This document shows, one piece after another, positions 43,090-61,290 of a stretch of DNA of 64,000 nucleotides (its first letter is position 1; each line of letters starts with the position of its first letter). The DNA is from Paroedura picta (lineage: Eukaryota > Chordata > Lepidosauria > Squamata > Gekkonidae), in contig NC_135384.1 in the NCBI RefSeq assembly GCF_049243985.1, positions 10,846,501 through 10,910,500 on the forward strand. The letters are read 5' to 3'. The notes under the pieces were generated by a model. The model was given only the letters and a program-made list of their open reading frames with translations, was not told the DNA's origin and did not search any database. A program made the translations under genes and the position numbers.

Positions 43090-46000
43090 GTAAGGCATTC
43101 TCTTCTCTCTTTTTTTAGTAGCTTTTTTAAAGATCTGACAAATATTTAAGCTGTGGAGTGCTTACGGCACATTTGAGGGCCATATTGAAAAGTCATGCTC
43201 CATAACACACTGGGACCATCTATGGCATTTGGTGTATCCTCCCCAATGTATTGAGGAGCAAAATCTTCTGAGAACTCTTCTGGACCAAGCACATAGAACT
43301 GAACTGAATTGGCATGCAATTTATGCTGAAGTTATCGCTCGCTGAATTATGTCCTTATTTAAATTTGGATTCACTGCACCCTTTCTTTCAAGACTTAATT
43401 CCTATTAGCTTCCTTCTTTTCCTTCCACTCTCACCCCAAAACATTCCTCCTAACATCTTTTTGTTATTGTGTGTGTGCGTGCTTAAGAAGAGATATGACA
43501 TCATTTTCAACTTCTGGCATTCCTATGAGCCAGCTTGGTGTAGTGGATAAGAGCGGTATCTTCTAATCTGGAGAGCCTGGTTTGATTCCCCGCTCCTCCA
43601 CATGCAGCCAGCTGGGTGAACTCGGGCCAGTTGTAGTCCTATTAGAGTTAATCTCACAGAATAGCTTCTGTCAAAGCTCTCTCTACCTCACCTACCTCAC
43701 AGAATGCCTGCAATGGGAAGAGGAAAGGAAGGTGATTGTAAGCCTCTTGGAGACTCCTTTGGGTAATGAAAAGCGGGGTATAAAAACCAATTCTTCTTCT
43801 TCTTCTTCTTCTTCTTAATGTCCTCCGTAATGTCCAAACATTAACCTTTCCTCACGTCTTACAAAGTGAGGTCCATGCCTTCCTTTATGGACTCAATCCA
43901 TCACATGTTGGCTCTTCCTCTTTTCCCGTCTTCAACTTCTCCTCGCATTATTGTCTTCTCTTAGGTGTGATAGCCTCAGTTTAGTGATTTTAACATCTAT
44001 TTTCTTTTATTCTTTATATATATCCCACCTCTCTAGATATGTCTGCTGGCTCAGGGTTTATAATAAAGCATGCTCAACAAAAAGGCTGCTCACATCGCAG
44101 TTGAAGGCACCATATCTAAACAACTTTGTTCCCACTTCTATTCAAAACGTGGACATTACTTAGCTTTATATCATAGCATGGTGTCTAAACTGGCCTTTAT
44201 CCCCATCCAGGTCTGGTAATTCTGGGGTTTGTCTTCAAACATTGTCTTGGCCTATGAAACAATAAGCCATTTTGGCAAGACCATCTCACTTCATATTTTA
44301 TGTTTGCTTTATAAATGCAAACATAAATCCTTTCCACGGATTCCAACCACCAATGGACGGTGCTGCTTTCAGTTCTAAAGTTCTTCCAAATGGAGCAGCA
44401 AGCAGTCCACTAAGTAAAATGATACCATGACATTTCCCAAGTCTTTTTCATCCTGTTCCATAAGTTCTTGTCGCTGGAGGTGGTGGGTTCTCCATCTTTG
44501 GAAATTTTTAAACAGAGACAGAGAGGCTGATTCTGTGAAGGTTCAAGGGGGTGACCGGTTACAGTGGATGAGCGTTAGGGTTGTGAGTGTCCTTCATAGT
44601 GCAGGGAGTTGGACTAGATGACCCATGAAGTCTCTTCCAACTCTATATTCTATGATTCTATGAAGAACTTTATATGTGAGTTCAAAACTATATTTCAGCA
44701 CATCTTATTGGATAAGGGGCACAAGACGCAAATAAATAACAGCTCAGTGTATTCTTTTGCCAGACTAACAACTCTCTGATGCACGGAAATCAGCAGGCGA
44801 AGGTTGTGACAGTAGGAAAAGAAGATATTGTCCAGTTGCTGTTATGACAAAGGGTGTGCAATGCGTTTTCTCTTGTTTGGCTAACTGGGCTATAATTCTC
44901 ATTTCAGTTCAGTGCCAAAGCACTACCAGAACATTTTGGCCTTGGTGTTTGCTGTCAAAGAAATCAATGAAAATCCTAGCATCTTACCAAATATAACCTT
45001 GGGTTTCCATGTCCTTAGTGGTTACTACCTTGCAAAGATCACCTACAAAGCCACCCTCAGCCTGCTTTCGACACACAATAAGTTCATCCCCAACTTCAGG
45101 TGTGATACCCAGAAAAAACTTATAGCTGTTATTGGCTCTCGTCTCACCGAAATCTATGCCAGTATGGCCACCACCTTAACTAACTACAAGATTCCTCAGG
45201 TAAGATGCATACATGGGATAAAACATGATACGGGCATGATGGGAAAACATCAACTGAGAGTTGATCATCAGAAATAGGGAAGGCGTATGTTCTATGAGGC
45301 TGGCATTGCCATCATCAAACCATTTGTGTCTTCATCCCAAGAGGGTACTTGGTTTTGAGGTTGGAGAACTGTTTGGGGATTCTTTGGGTATACCACCCAC
45401 CATGCTGCCCAAGCATCTTCTCTCCTGAGCTAAAATATCCATGCTGATGCCACCTTGACCTGGCCAATGAAAGACGGTCAGGCCTCCATATTGGTCATAC
45501 AACCGTCTCAGTGCAGTTGGATATCTGTCTTAAGTTCTGATTTGGAGTTGTACAGTCCAGGAGTGATGAGATTCTCTGTGTTACAAATTTTCAGTTTATA
45601 ACAGACTGGTAAGTATCTATTGCTCTGGATTTAGAGGCAGATTTTTCTGGACAGATCCTTGAGCACTAGGGGTGAGTTTATGGTGTCTTTTGAAGTCCTT
45701 GTTGGTCTCTGGTGCTTGGAGATGACCTGGCTAGTTGATGTGATATGACCCATGTTAAGTTTTGTGTAACTTTTTACAGAAGCAGGGTCTACTAAGGATT
45801 CTGCAGCCATGAAGTGGATAGGTAGGCAGTGCTAGTGAGGAAAAACAAATTAGAAACAGTACTGAGCACAGGTTAATGTACATTTTCATAATTACTCACT
45901 GGTGGTGGTGGTGAAGCAGCTGTACTTCTCTAGTATCATTACATCTGTCCAGTGCTAAGTGTCAAAATCATGTTCTGTCATTTCTCTTGCTCTTCTTTGT

Positions 46001-49000
46001 ATTCCATTTTATGGCATGCTATTGCTATGTAGCCTGCACCTTGGTTAGTATCACTGGCTTGCTGGATAGGCTCCCACATCCCTTAGAATATTTTGTCTTT
46101 GAAACTGATTCCATCTCGTGTTCAACTCAAGATGCAAAAGGCCATGCTCCTGGCCTCGTTGCCTAGGACACTGTCTCCCGGTCCTTGAGGCTGGGGAGCC
46201 TAATTCTTCAACAAGTGTCTTTCATGCCCAAATGGCCTGGCATTGGGAAGGGCTGGGTGTTCCTAGTTGATAAGGGGGTGCTTGCCCACAGGGTGTCTGT
46301 TGTGGGGAGAGGAATGGGAAGGCAACTGTAAGCCGCTTTGAGCCTCCTTTGGGTGGGGAAAAGGGGCATATAAGGACCAACTCTTCTTCTTCTTCTTCTT
46401 CTTCTTCTTCTTCTTCTTCTTCTTCTTCTTCTTCTTCTTCTTCTTCTATGGATCCCCAGTCTTAGCAAGAACTCCGTGATGAACTGTTTTCAGTGCAATT
46501 ACTTAGCGAGAATACATTTTGAGAGAAACTCATTTGCCTCATTTTCCCCCAAAGGCCAGAATTTAAATTGTTGGCTATTACTGTTGAAGTTCTGAATAGT
46601 TTGGGATCAAGATTTCTCTGAAGATAATAAATCTCAAAGCCCTACTACATGTGCCATCATTGAGATACTGACAGGGCATTTCATTTTGACACTTAATTTT
46701 TGCCAAATTTGTTTTTTTTTAACTTATAGTTTATTTCCTTACAACATTTAAATTACGCTCTGCGAATTCCAACAAGTTAGTAGTCCCTGGCCCCAAGGAA
46801 GTATAACTAGCCTCAACCACGATCAGGACATTCTCTGTCCTGGCCCCTACATACTGGAATAAGCTCCCGGAGGAGATCAGGGGCCTGTCCCAGCTCCATA
46901 GGGCCTGCAAGATAGACCTCTTCCACCAAGGATTTGGTTGGGGCCAATGATCCTAATAACATCAAATGGGCTTCCCCCAGATAACCCCCCACAGAGAATG
47001 TCCTCTGACAGATGTACTGGAAGATGGCTGTTGGTACGGAGAAGTCGAGATTTTAAAATTCTGAACTATGTATTGTTTTTAAGGCTTTAACTTAAGTTTC
47101 TGATGTAAATGTTTGCTGTCCACCGCCCTGAGCCGTTTGGCAGAGTGGTATATAAATTAAATAACAAGAATAAGAAGAAGAAGAAGAAAGAGGCACAATA
47201 CAGATTTTTGGAATAAATGGGAGCTAGTGTAACTTTTCCATATAACGTCTGAGAAAAACATTTTTCCCAGTTCACCTATGAATCATTTACCCCGGCACAT
47301 GGTGATAAAATACTGTTCCCATCCATGTATGAGATGGTCCCCAGTGAGGTCTTTCAATACATGGGGGTCATCCAGCTGCTTCATCACTTCAACTGGACAT
47401 GGATCGGACTCCTAGCTGTGGATGATGACAATGGGGATAAGTTTTTGCAGACAGCGATGCCCCTGCTGTCTCGGAATAGGATCTGTTATGACTTCATTCT
47501 AAGAACCCCCAAAAGGACTGATACGGATGATTTGATAGACCAGCTCTTAAACCTGATGGAGAAATATCCAGTCCTTGTAAATAGCAAGGCAAATGCATGT
47601 TTCATATATGGGCTGTCGACATCAATGTACACCTTGAGAATGTTGCTGGGCATAGCACAAGAGTCTTCGTTGCCGCCTCTGAGTAAAGTGTGGATTATTA
47701 CATCGCAGTGGGTTTTTGAATCGGTATCCCTTCAAAGGGTTTGGGACACACAGATCTTCCATGGTGCCATTTCCTTCACCGTCCACTCAAGCCAACCACC
47801 AGGATTCCAAAACTTCCTTCAGCTCATAAAGCCTTCCTGGGCAAAAGGTGATGGCTTTATCCAAGACTTTTGGGAGCAGGCATTTGACTGTTCCTTTAAA
47901 CATTCTGATGAGCGTGAGGAGAGCAAGAAACCCTGCACTGGAGAGGAGCAACTGGAAAGTCTTCCGGGGACTTTGTTTGAAATGAGCATGACTGGACAGA
48001 GCTACAATGTCTACAATGCTGCTCATGCTGTGGCACATGTTTTGCATGCCTTGTACACATTACATTTCAAATCCAGAGCACCGGTACAACAAAGAGAGTG
48101 GAGATTGCAGAACTTGGAGCCATGGCAGGTAATTATACCACCCTAAAAACTCATTCCTTAAACAATGGCTAGAGTGTCATTCAAAAATTGATGGCCCTTT
48201 TATTGAGTCTAGAACAACTTCATCAGAATGATGGTCATCCAGTTGTGACAGTCGTAAGGATTTAAGAACATAAGAAGAGCTGTGCTGGATCACACTGATG
48301 GTCCATCTACTCCAGGATCCTGTCTCAGACAGTGACCACACAGATATTCTGGATGGCCAACAACAAATGATAGAGGCCCAAAATTTTCTCCTAATGTTGC
48401 CCACTGGCACTGGTTAAGTTGGTCTGGTTAAGTACTGCTAGGTATTTGATAAAATAACAAAAGCTTTTAAAGAACTTTTCCATCCACTTGAACCATAAGA
48501 CAAAAGAAATTAAACCCTTCTAGCAATTGCCATATGTTCAAACTGAAACAGAAGTTATCTATATCGAGGGCACCAGGATGGGGCAAAGCTCAGTGAAAAG
48601 ACTTCCACAACTCCCTGATCTTTTTTTTTTTAATTCATTTCCTCTTTCAACTTAGCTCCATCACTTTCTAAGAAGCATCCCCTTCAACAACAGTGCTGGA
48701 GACACTGTGAGTTTCGATGAACATGGAGAATTAAGAGCAGGCTTTGATGTTACAAACTGGGTAACCTTCTCAAACAACTCTTTTGCTAGAGTAAAAGTGG
48801 GTAGACTGGACCCTCAGGCTCCACCAAGGGATACGTTAATTCTGCACGAGGATCAAATTGTGTGGCATAGAAGCTTTAACCAGGTGAGATACAGAAGCAG
48901 GTGCTTGAATCAATATAGAATGTGGGGGAAGCTACATTTTAGGTCATTCCAAGTTCCGCTTGATCTTCAGGCGATGATCAAAGCTGAATAATTTGGCATT

Positions 49001-51478
49001 TTTAAAACATAGTTTCCCCCTCTAGTTCTATGGAAACAGACGGGGAAACCACTGTGATCAAACCTGAATTCTTTATTATATTTTAAGACAAAGAGATAAA
49101 AATTCAGAACAATATACATAGGGGGAGAAAGAAATAACTAAAACTTTTTTGAGTTTCTCGACGACAAAAACATATACAATGACCAATTAATTCAAACTCA
49201 ACAAATTATTACAATAGCACTTATTTTTCAAATTCTTACAAAATTATAAGAGAATTTTCTTTCTTTTTTAATCTCTATAAATCTCTTCATAATAAGTTTA
49301 CTACAGTCTCAAGAAATACTTTAGAGTCACATGTTGAGTTGACAAAAAAAAACAACAGGAAAATTCATCCCAAATTGGTCCAGTTTTAATTCTTGTTCGA
49401 TGACTATGTTTGGCCTCATAAAACACAAATAACACTTTTGAATATGTTAGTGGATTTCAGAACTGCTTTTGCTGAATCATGACCCTATCCGTATTAATGC
49501 ATAAACAGATCAAGGTGTCTCTGAAGTCAGTATCCATACGTTCTGAATAGTGAAGTATCAAAGCATTTTGATAGTCACCGTTTCCGATCTCTGCATTAGT
49601 GATTTATCATGCTTCCCATTGGGGGGAGTAAAAGTAGACAGCAAAGACAAGGTACAAATGACCCAAAATGTGTATAATAATTCCATGTCACCACCCAAAT
49701 TGTATTGGACAACCCATATCCTTCATATATATTTTTGGATGGTAACCACTGTTTCTGATTTATGGGCAGGTGGTACCCCATTCACTGTGCAATGATCCCT
49801 GCCATCCTGGCTACAGGAAGGAAAAGAAAGAAGGAGAGAAATTTTGCTGCTATAACTGTGCTCCCTGTCCTGAAGGAATGATCTCAGACCACAAGGGTAA
49901 GAAACAAAATGGACAGCAGCCTGAGAACCAATTGGGGGGGGGGGAGGATATGACATGCCGTTTATTATTTATTGACAAAATGTCTATCCCACTATGGAAC
50001 CCAAGTAGGACCATCAAAGCAGCCTCCTATTAATAGCAAAACAAAGACTGAAACCCAAAATAAAACATGTAGGAAAAAGAGAAATCAAAGCATAGGCTAG
50101 GAAGGAGAGGGATTGCCAAACAAACAAGTCCACCCACCAGGGGCTCTGACCAAGAAGGTTCTGTCTTACGTTGCCACCAGCTTAAATTCATCAGAAAGTG
50201 GGAGCTGGCCAAAATTTAAAATCTACAAAGATGACACCAAAAAAAAGTCACTCCGTTTGAGGAAAGTTTTGCTATTAGGTGCTCGAGAATTGTACAATGG
50301 TCCAGTGTGCAGTGCCCCTTCCTAAACCCCCATTGTTCCTCGGCCAAAGTATTTTCTTGCTCTAACCAGTTCCTAAATTTCCAGAACAGACATTTTGCAT
50401 AAAGCTTACTTATAGTGCTGAGCAGACTTATAGGTCTGTAGTTTTGGGGATCATTCCTATCCACTTCCCATCGTTTTGGAAGTCTGCCTGATTGATCTAT
50501 TGCAGTAAAGAATTTTTTTTTTTGCTTTTGTATCTATTGATCAATGACTGATAAAACGTTCAATTTTTTTCCCCAGACATGGATGCTTGTATCAAATGTT
50601 CAAAAGACAGATATCCAAACAAGGGACAAAACGAATGCTTCCCCAGAACTCTAAGCTTCCTCTCTTTCAAAGAAGATCTAGGCATCATTTTTACAGTGAT
50701 GGCTCTTTCTTTCTCTGTGAGCACCTCTTTGGTTCTTGCGACATTCATGAAGCACCAGGACACGCCCATCGTCAAAGCCAACAACCGGAACCTCTCCTAC
50801 CTTCTCCTCATCTCCCTCCTTTTTTGCTTCCTCTGCTCCTTGCTCTTCATTGGGCAGCCTGGAAAACTGACCTGCCTTCTCCGACAAACAGCTTTCGGTA
50901 TCATTTTTTCTGTGGCCCTTTCCAGTGTCTTGGCCAAAACCATCACTGTGGTTCTGGCCTTCATGGCCACCAAACCAGGATCCAGGGCAAGAAAATGGCT
51001 GGGGAAAAGAATGGCTAATTCTCTTGTCCTTTCTTGCACCTCTGTTCAATCCAGTTTTTGTACTCTTTGGTTAAGTACTTCCCCTCCCTCCCCACATGCA
51101 GATACGAACTCACTGAATGGGATAATCATATTGGAATGTAACGAGGGATCCGCTGTCATGTTTTATATTGTCCTGGGTTATATGGGCTTCCTGGCCATTG
51201 TCAGCTTCACAGTAGCTTTCCTAGCCCGGAAGTTACCTGACAGTTTCAATGAGGCCAAGTTCATCACCTTCAGCATGTTGGTTTTTTGTAGTGTTTGGTT
51301 GTGTTTTGTGCCTACCTACCTGAGTACCAAAGGGAAATACATGGTCGCCGTGGAGATCTTCTCCATCTTGGCCTCCAGCGCGGGTCTATTGGTTTGCATT
51401 TTTTCCCCAAAATGTTACATTATCGTGCTGAGACCTAAGCTGAACGTTCGGGAGCATATTATAAAGAGAAATAATTAA
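42869..51478 (+). CDS. V2R-A: vomeronasal type-2 receptor (V2R26-like), six exons
   Basis: This is a class C GPCR of the vomeronasal organ, expected to bind peptides or other nonvolatile cues through an extracellular Venus-flytrap domain. Proposed exons: 42869-43089, 44908-45199, 47271-48128, 48656-48883, 49770-49896 and 50577-51478. Joined, they give 875 aa with no internal stop. All introns are GT-AG, in the family's usual phases (2, 0, 0, 0, 1). The signal peptide is at about 1-19, the ligand domain spans exons 1-4, the cysteine-rich domain exon 5 and the start of exon 6 ([17 protein letters not shown]), and the seven TM segments are in exon 6 with [35 protein letters not shown] and [11 protein letters not shown] poly(A) signal AATAAA lies at 51932-51937. 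The subtype name is by resemblance. Confidence 0.9.
43528..43816 (+). repeat. tRNA-derived squamate SINE in V2R-A intron 1
   Basis: It has head gagccagcttggtgtagtgg, B box ggtttgattcccc and tail caattcttcttcttcttctt. It is a more diverged subtype, with an added phrase near 43640-43670 (attagagttaatctcacaga) absent from other copies. Confidence 0.75.
44450..44662 (+). repeat. CR1 LINE 3' end in V2R-A intron 1
   Basis: It includes ggtggtgggttctccatctt, gaaatttttaaacagagaca, gggagttggactagatgacc and ends tctatattctatgattctat. This is the plus-strand CR1 3' terminus. Confidence 0.75.
44908..45199 (+). CDS. V2R-A exon 2
   Basis: It follows acceptor ctcatttcag and completes a phase-2 codon to give [19 protein letters not shown]. 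It encodes the N-terminal lobe with [16 protein letters not shown] and ends TNYKIPQ before donor GTAAGA. The length, 292 bp, is near the family norm. Confidence 0.9.
45200..46289. other. V2R-A intron 2, 5' part
   Basis: Noncoding, with no named repeat recognised. A short GGT-type run occurs near 45900. Confidence 0.35.
46290..46447 (+). repeat. tRNA-derived SINE tail with expanded (TTC)n
   Basis: Only the 3' part (cacagggtgtctgttgtggg onward) is present. It is followed by about 21 uninterrupted TTC units (46383-46446). An arginine-rich antisense ORF across the tract is an artefact. Confidence 0.8.
46770..47190 (+). repeat. L2-like LINE 3' end in V2R-A intron 2
   Basis: It reads ggacattctctgtcctggcc, tactggaataagctcccgga, agggcctgcaagatagacct and ends caccgccctgagccgtttgg then gtatataaattaaataacaa. 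It is the best-preserved 3' end of this family in the window. Confidence 0.65.
47271..48128 (+). CDS. V2R-A exon 3
   Basis: The 858-bp exon encodes the core of the Venus-flytrap domain, from [13 protein letters not shown] to LQNLEPWQ. Family landmarks are [26 protein letters not shown] and [20 protein letters not shown]. The acceptor is tttttcccag and the donor GTAATT. V2R-B exon 3 has exactly the same length. Confidence 0.92.
48258..48417 (+). repeat. CR1-associated amniote repeat in V2R-A intron 3
   Basis: It reads ttaagaacataagaagagct, gatggtccatctactccagg, atcctgtctcagacagtgac. This is a widespread sauropsid repeat seen in turtles and lizards. The family name was not checked. Confidence 0.5.
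48656..48883 (+). CDS. V2R-A exon 4
   Basis: The 228-bp exon reads [20 protein letters not shown] through WHRSFNQ. It includes [20 protein letters not shown], the membrane-proximal part of the ligand domain. The acceptor is caacttag and the donor GTGAGA. Confidence 0.9.
48884..49769. other. V2R-A intron 4, no feature seen
   Basis: AT-rich noncoding sequence of about 0.9 kb. No repeat family was recognised. Confidence 0.4.
49770..49896 (+). CDS. V2R-A exon 5 (cysteine-rich domain)
   Basis: The 127-bp exon encodes [20 protein letters not shown] and [17 protein letters not shown], the nine-cysteine NCD3G-type linker that couples the flytrap to the TM bundle. The donor is GTAAGA after one extra base (phase 1). 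Confidence 0.9.
49960..50500 (-). mobile_element. LINE reverse transcriptase remnant in V2R-A intron 5
   Basis: On the minus strand 50216-50464 encodes [20 protein letters not shown] and [20 protein letters not shown], the RT fingers of an L2/CR1/jockey-like LINE. The rest, to about 49960, looks like the degraded 3' end (tgccgtttattatttattga on the plus strand). It is a partial, inactive copy, antisense to the host gene. Confidence 0.65.
50577..51478 (+). CDS. V2R-A exon 6 (seven-TM domain)
   Basis: It starts after acceptor ttccccag with [19 protein letters not shown], finishing the cysteine-rich domain. It then encodes all seven TM helices, with TPIVKANN in ICL1, [56 protein letters not shown] and the C-terminal [13 protein letters not shown]. 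It stops at TAA. Confidence 0.95.
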
Positions 51479-52506
51479 ACATATTTTAGGTTGATGTCTA
51501 GATTCTCTGTCAACAAGTTTCCTGGGAACGTTGAGTTTCATTTCTGTGGCTGAGTGTGCAAAATGCTCATAGTGTAGTTTGGGAGGGAGGGGGTACATTT
51601 TGTCAGATTATTCTCACTCCCTATGAAATATCCCCAGAAACATATTTCAGAGTGCTGGTTGTCCTTTCAAGGTATCTGTAAGAAGACTGTCATACTGTTC
51701 CAACTGTAGTCTCTCACAACTATGCAGATGAACTACCTAAAGAATCCAGAGCGGCTTCAGGGAGCACTAATCTATGGGAAATGATGTGGAATTCGTAGAT
51801 ATCCAAATATTCATCCATATCCTCACCAGCTTTGCAAGTAGAAGATTATTCATTTCTGAATTGGAAACGACTATTTAAAAGAAGTGTTACACGTTTTGTT
51901 GAAATGTCTCTAATGCCAGTTTTAAGACTGCAATAAAATCCTTTGCCTATTTCCTATGATGTACCCTGTTCCCAAAACGAAAGGAATCAGAACACCTGGT
52001 CCAGGTGATTTCCAGATCTGTCCCAGCCCCATCATATATTCCAGTTTAAAACATGTTCCAGAATGTAGCCGTTCTACTACACAACTGCTATACATGAAAA
52101 CATCTGCTGTTCCATCAACAAAACTAACTGAACTCTGTCCCTGTGCTAGAAAGATCTTTCAAGGCAACGGTTGACACTGAATTGCAATCCTGAAACAGTT
52201 TTATCTGATGTTTAAATTAATTGATAATAATCAAGTTACTGTCATCATATTGTTACAATACCCCATGAGGTAAACAGACTTTGGGCCAAAAATATAACCC
52301 AACTTTTATCCATTAAAATAACCCATGGCCATCCCAATATGTCTTTTTATGTATTTATTTATTTATTTTGGTCTACTGAAGGCCTCATTGAGGTGTGCCT
52401 TTAGCATACTAGTAAATCCACAAGCATGTGCTACCAAGTTTGCTTATTTTCAAAGGGGGAAAAAATCTTTTTGACGGGATTTCAGGGGAATAAACTTTTC
52501 AGTAAC
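51479..52506. other. V2R-A 3' UTR and intergenic region
   Basis: AATAAA at 51932-51937 is a good poly(A) signal, about 450 bp after the stop. A (TTTA)n run lies at about 52348-52370. No other gene was seen. Confidence 0.5.
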
Positions 52507-52665
52507 TTTGGAACAGCAGAGGCCAACCCACTGGGATGTGATTATCTCCAGCATCATTTGCCAAAATTAATGCTTTCGTTTTTATTCCCCCTTCGATTTT
52601 CATGTGCAATTAATTAGACCAAAAACAATCGTGCTTGAAAGATGTTATCAAAACCCAATATATTG
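52507..52665 (+). promoter_or_regulatory. V2R-B candidate promoter block
   Basis: This is the counterpart of 41793-41945. Shared phrases are gaggccaacccactgggatg, gattatctcca and aaaattaatgctttc, then gatgttatcaaaacccaata where V2R-A has gatgctataaaaacccagta. The TATA has drifted to TTATCAAAA (52645-52653). It lies 0.75 kb before the ATG. Confidence 0.45.
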
Positions 52666-53396
52666 TTCAGACCAGACTAAGGATATGCAGCGTCCTGTGC
52701 ATATTTCGTGTATCCATGTCCCCTTTATAGTTTAGGCTATAGTTTATCATGCTCATTTTAAAGAATAGAAGTATATAGCTTCAATAATTCTTAGCAGGTC
52801 CCTTCTCTCTTCAGAGATTAAGCTGCCTAGACTTCTAATGAGAACTGTCTCGGATAAAGTAGGGATTGTTTACATATATGTAAAAAAAACTCTTCCAACA
52901 AAATTCTTCTATTTTGCCATAACCTTTTGCCCTTGACTGCTGCTAGTCTAATTGCTTATCAGCACTTTTTAAAATTAAAAGTCTGCAGATTTCCATGGTG
53001 TTTTTTTTTTTAATATAAGGCAAATCTTACAGACTCCTGCACCTCCATGATTCTGTATCACAATACACCTACGCAGGGACTGTAAAAATACAGTCCATTA
53101 ATCCTCAGATGAGAAAGCAGGCATATTGCAGGGAATAAACTTCCCAGTAGATCTGAGGGATGAGACAAAGCAAGAGGCTTGCGGGTTTTTGTTCCTGCAG
53201 CCAATTCCAGAGACGACCACTCTGAAGTTATATGCACGAGGGATAAGAGATAATAAGAAAACAAGCATTGGTAACTAGAAGAGAGCAGTGCAGGTGGACC
53301 CCCCTCATATATAATAAGCCAGCAGCACATTCATCCGCCATTCAAGGCTTTAAAAGAAGGCACAACTCAGATAATCCTGCAAACGGGATTCAGAAG
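52666..53396. other. V2R-B 5' flank / untranslated region
   Basis: Noncoding, AT-rich. The exon 1 frame is open back to 53268, but the preferred ATG is at 53397, where a signal peptide starts. Confidence 0.4.
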
Positions 53397-59479
<6,083 letters not shown>

Positions 59480-60318
59480 AAGTAAGTAGGGTTATGTCTT
59501 CGGTCCCCGTCAGAATGTTCCCTGGAAATGTTAGCTAATGTCCATTCCTGTGGCTTCTTGCGAAAAACCACCCCAGTTGGTGTGGTTTGGGGAAAGTATA
59601 TTTGTCACGGAATCCTCCTTCCTTTAACCTTCACTATGAAACATACACAGAAATTTATTTCTCAGCTCAAGGCGTTCATTCAAGTCATCTAGGGAAGATT
59701 GTCACACTGATCTAATGCTAGTTACCCATAATGATGCGAAGTACTTTCAATGCTGAATGAAGCACCCAGGGTGTATGGCATGACATCAGCGAGCATTGAT
59801 CGGCATAGATGCTTACAAAAATATATATTCATATGAATTGGCTTTGAAAGTGAAGATTCTCCATTTCTAGACCGGAATAGCTGCAATATTTAAGGGTTTA
59901 TTTATATATCAATAATGCCAATTTTAAAAGACTGTCACAGAATAATTTGCCTTTTAAAAAAACCATATAATGTTTTCCAATGTATATCCTTCCCTCTTCC
60001 ATATGAGGAGGTTATTTAGGGAATTGATGGTGCAGATGAATGAAAGAGTTTCTTTTGACATCCCAGAACCCTGATATAATTGAACCAGTAGCAAAGTTCT
60101 TACATCTTGCCATGAGAAATCGTGAATGTATTATGTCTGAAGCATGATCTTTGCCTTTGTTCTCACTAGCAGTGGATCCTTTTGCACTTTCCCTTCTTAT
60201 ATTGTACTTTTATATGCTATTAAAGGCTTGTTGGTGGTGGTGGTGGTGGTGCAGATCCCTTCTAAATGTCCTAGGGCGATAAATTTGTTACAGTTACAGT
60301 TTCTAGCAGAGGTAATAA
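59480..60318. other. V2R-B 3' flank
   Basis: It matches the V2R-A 3' flank in places (for example gaatgttccctggaaatgtt against tttcctgggaacgttgagtt). A GTG/GGT run occurs at about 60229-60250. No gene was seen. Confidence 0.4.
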
Positions 60319-60850
60319 GCAAGGTGGTAAGTTTAACAAAACGAATGCCACTTTAAGAACGCACAAGTTGAGCTGATAGGCTAATTTCTAACTTTAGTTT
60401 TAATTGGCTTCAGGGGCTAGGTAAAAGGTTACCATTTATGTAAAGAAGGTTAACGGTAAAATGAGAACCACAAGGACAAACTGTCTAACTGGATGTCTTG
60501 AAATGTAAGTAAGTGGAACTGTTAATGTAGGGAGATAAGGGAACTGTTTTTGCAAAGCTTGTTTTTGCTAACTCTGGAAAACCGTAAATATTTCACATCA
60601 GGGCAAGGTATATTTATACTTGACATTTGATAAAATGTGCTTATAGGGACATGAAGTAAGTAAGTATGCTGTAATTAAAAGACATCTGCGCATGTCTATA
60701 ACGTTGTTTGTCACATTGTATACAAGGGTATGGTTAAAGCCTTACTAACCGGAATTATCGGGGTTTTGTCACTGAGTTCCGCTTTATCGCAATAAAGCTT
60801 TGTCTACTTCTGGAATCATCCTACCTTGGGTGTTGGCAGTTTGGGTAACA
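60319..60850 (+). mobile_element. Possible solo LTR of an endogenous retrovirus-like element
   Basis: The block ends with ttatcgcaataaagctttgt (AATAAA at about 60790) and then a short U5-like stretch finishing gtttgggtaaca. That arrangement is LTR-like. No internal retroviral genes were seen. The ends and target duplication are not resolved, so this is a weak fossil call. Confidence 0.3.
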
Positions 60851-60953
60851 AAGACATGAAATGCTATGGCTAAAATGACTCCTTTCATGGCCCTGGAGAT
60901 AAAAATACAAGTGCTGTGAACTCTGGAAATCTTTTGGGCACTGTCCTCTAGAG

Positions 60954-61290
60954 TAGCGATCCCCAACCTGTGGGCCGCGGACCACATGTGGTCCTTCGAC
61001 TAATTGGAGGTGGGCCCCGAAGGACGCCTTCTCCCCCCCCCCAGCCCTTTACTTCATCCCCCCCAGCCCTTTACAACACAATTCATTGTTGTGGCATGTC
61101 TGTATCTTATTTTGAAGGGATGTTTAAACATTACCATAGTGATCAGAGAGCGTTAGGGCAGTGGTTGAGAGCAGAGGAGTAAACTACCCCCCCCCCCCCA
61201 CTGGGCCTCAGTAAAAGGCGTTGAGTGGTCCCCGGTGAGTTGTCTCCGGCGTTGAGTGGTCCCCGGTGATAAAAAGGTTGGGGACCACTG
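60954..61290. mobile_element. Nonautonomous hAT element with perfect 8-bp target duplication
   Basis: The left end is tagcgatccccaacctgtgg and the right end is the complement of cagtggtccccaaccttttt. ctctagag flanks both sides exactly (60946-60953 and 61291-61298). At 337 bp it has no transposase. It is a different hAT family from the 136-bp palindromes. Confidence 0.85.

Noticed and set aside
43314-43550. 78-codon ORF in V2R-A intron 1
   Set aside because: No domain, and it ends in a SINE head (PAWCSG is the usual translation of that SINE).
46208-46468. Arginine-rich 86-codon antisense ORF
   Set aside because: It is the complement of a (TTC)n tract in a SINE tail.
50678-51049. Antisense ORFs within the V2R seven-TM exons
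   Set aside because: They are shadows of the V2R frames and lack their own signals; the same holds at 58801-59163.
60319-60850. A complete endogenous retrovirus
   Set aside because: Only an LTR-like stretch is visible, with no internal genes nearby, so it is listed as a weak solo-LTR fossil.
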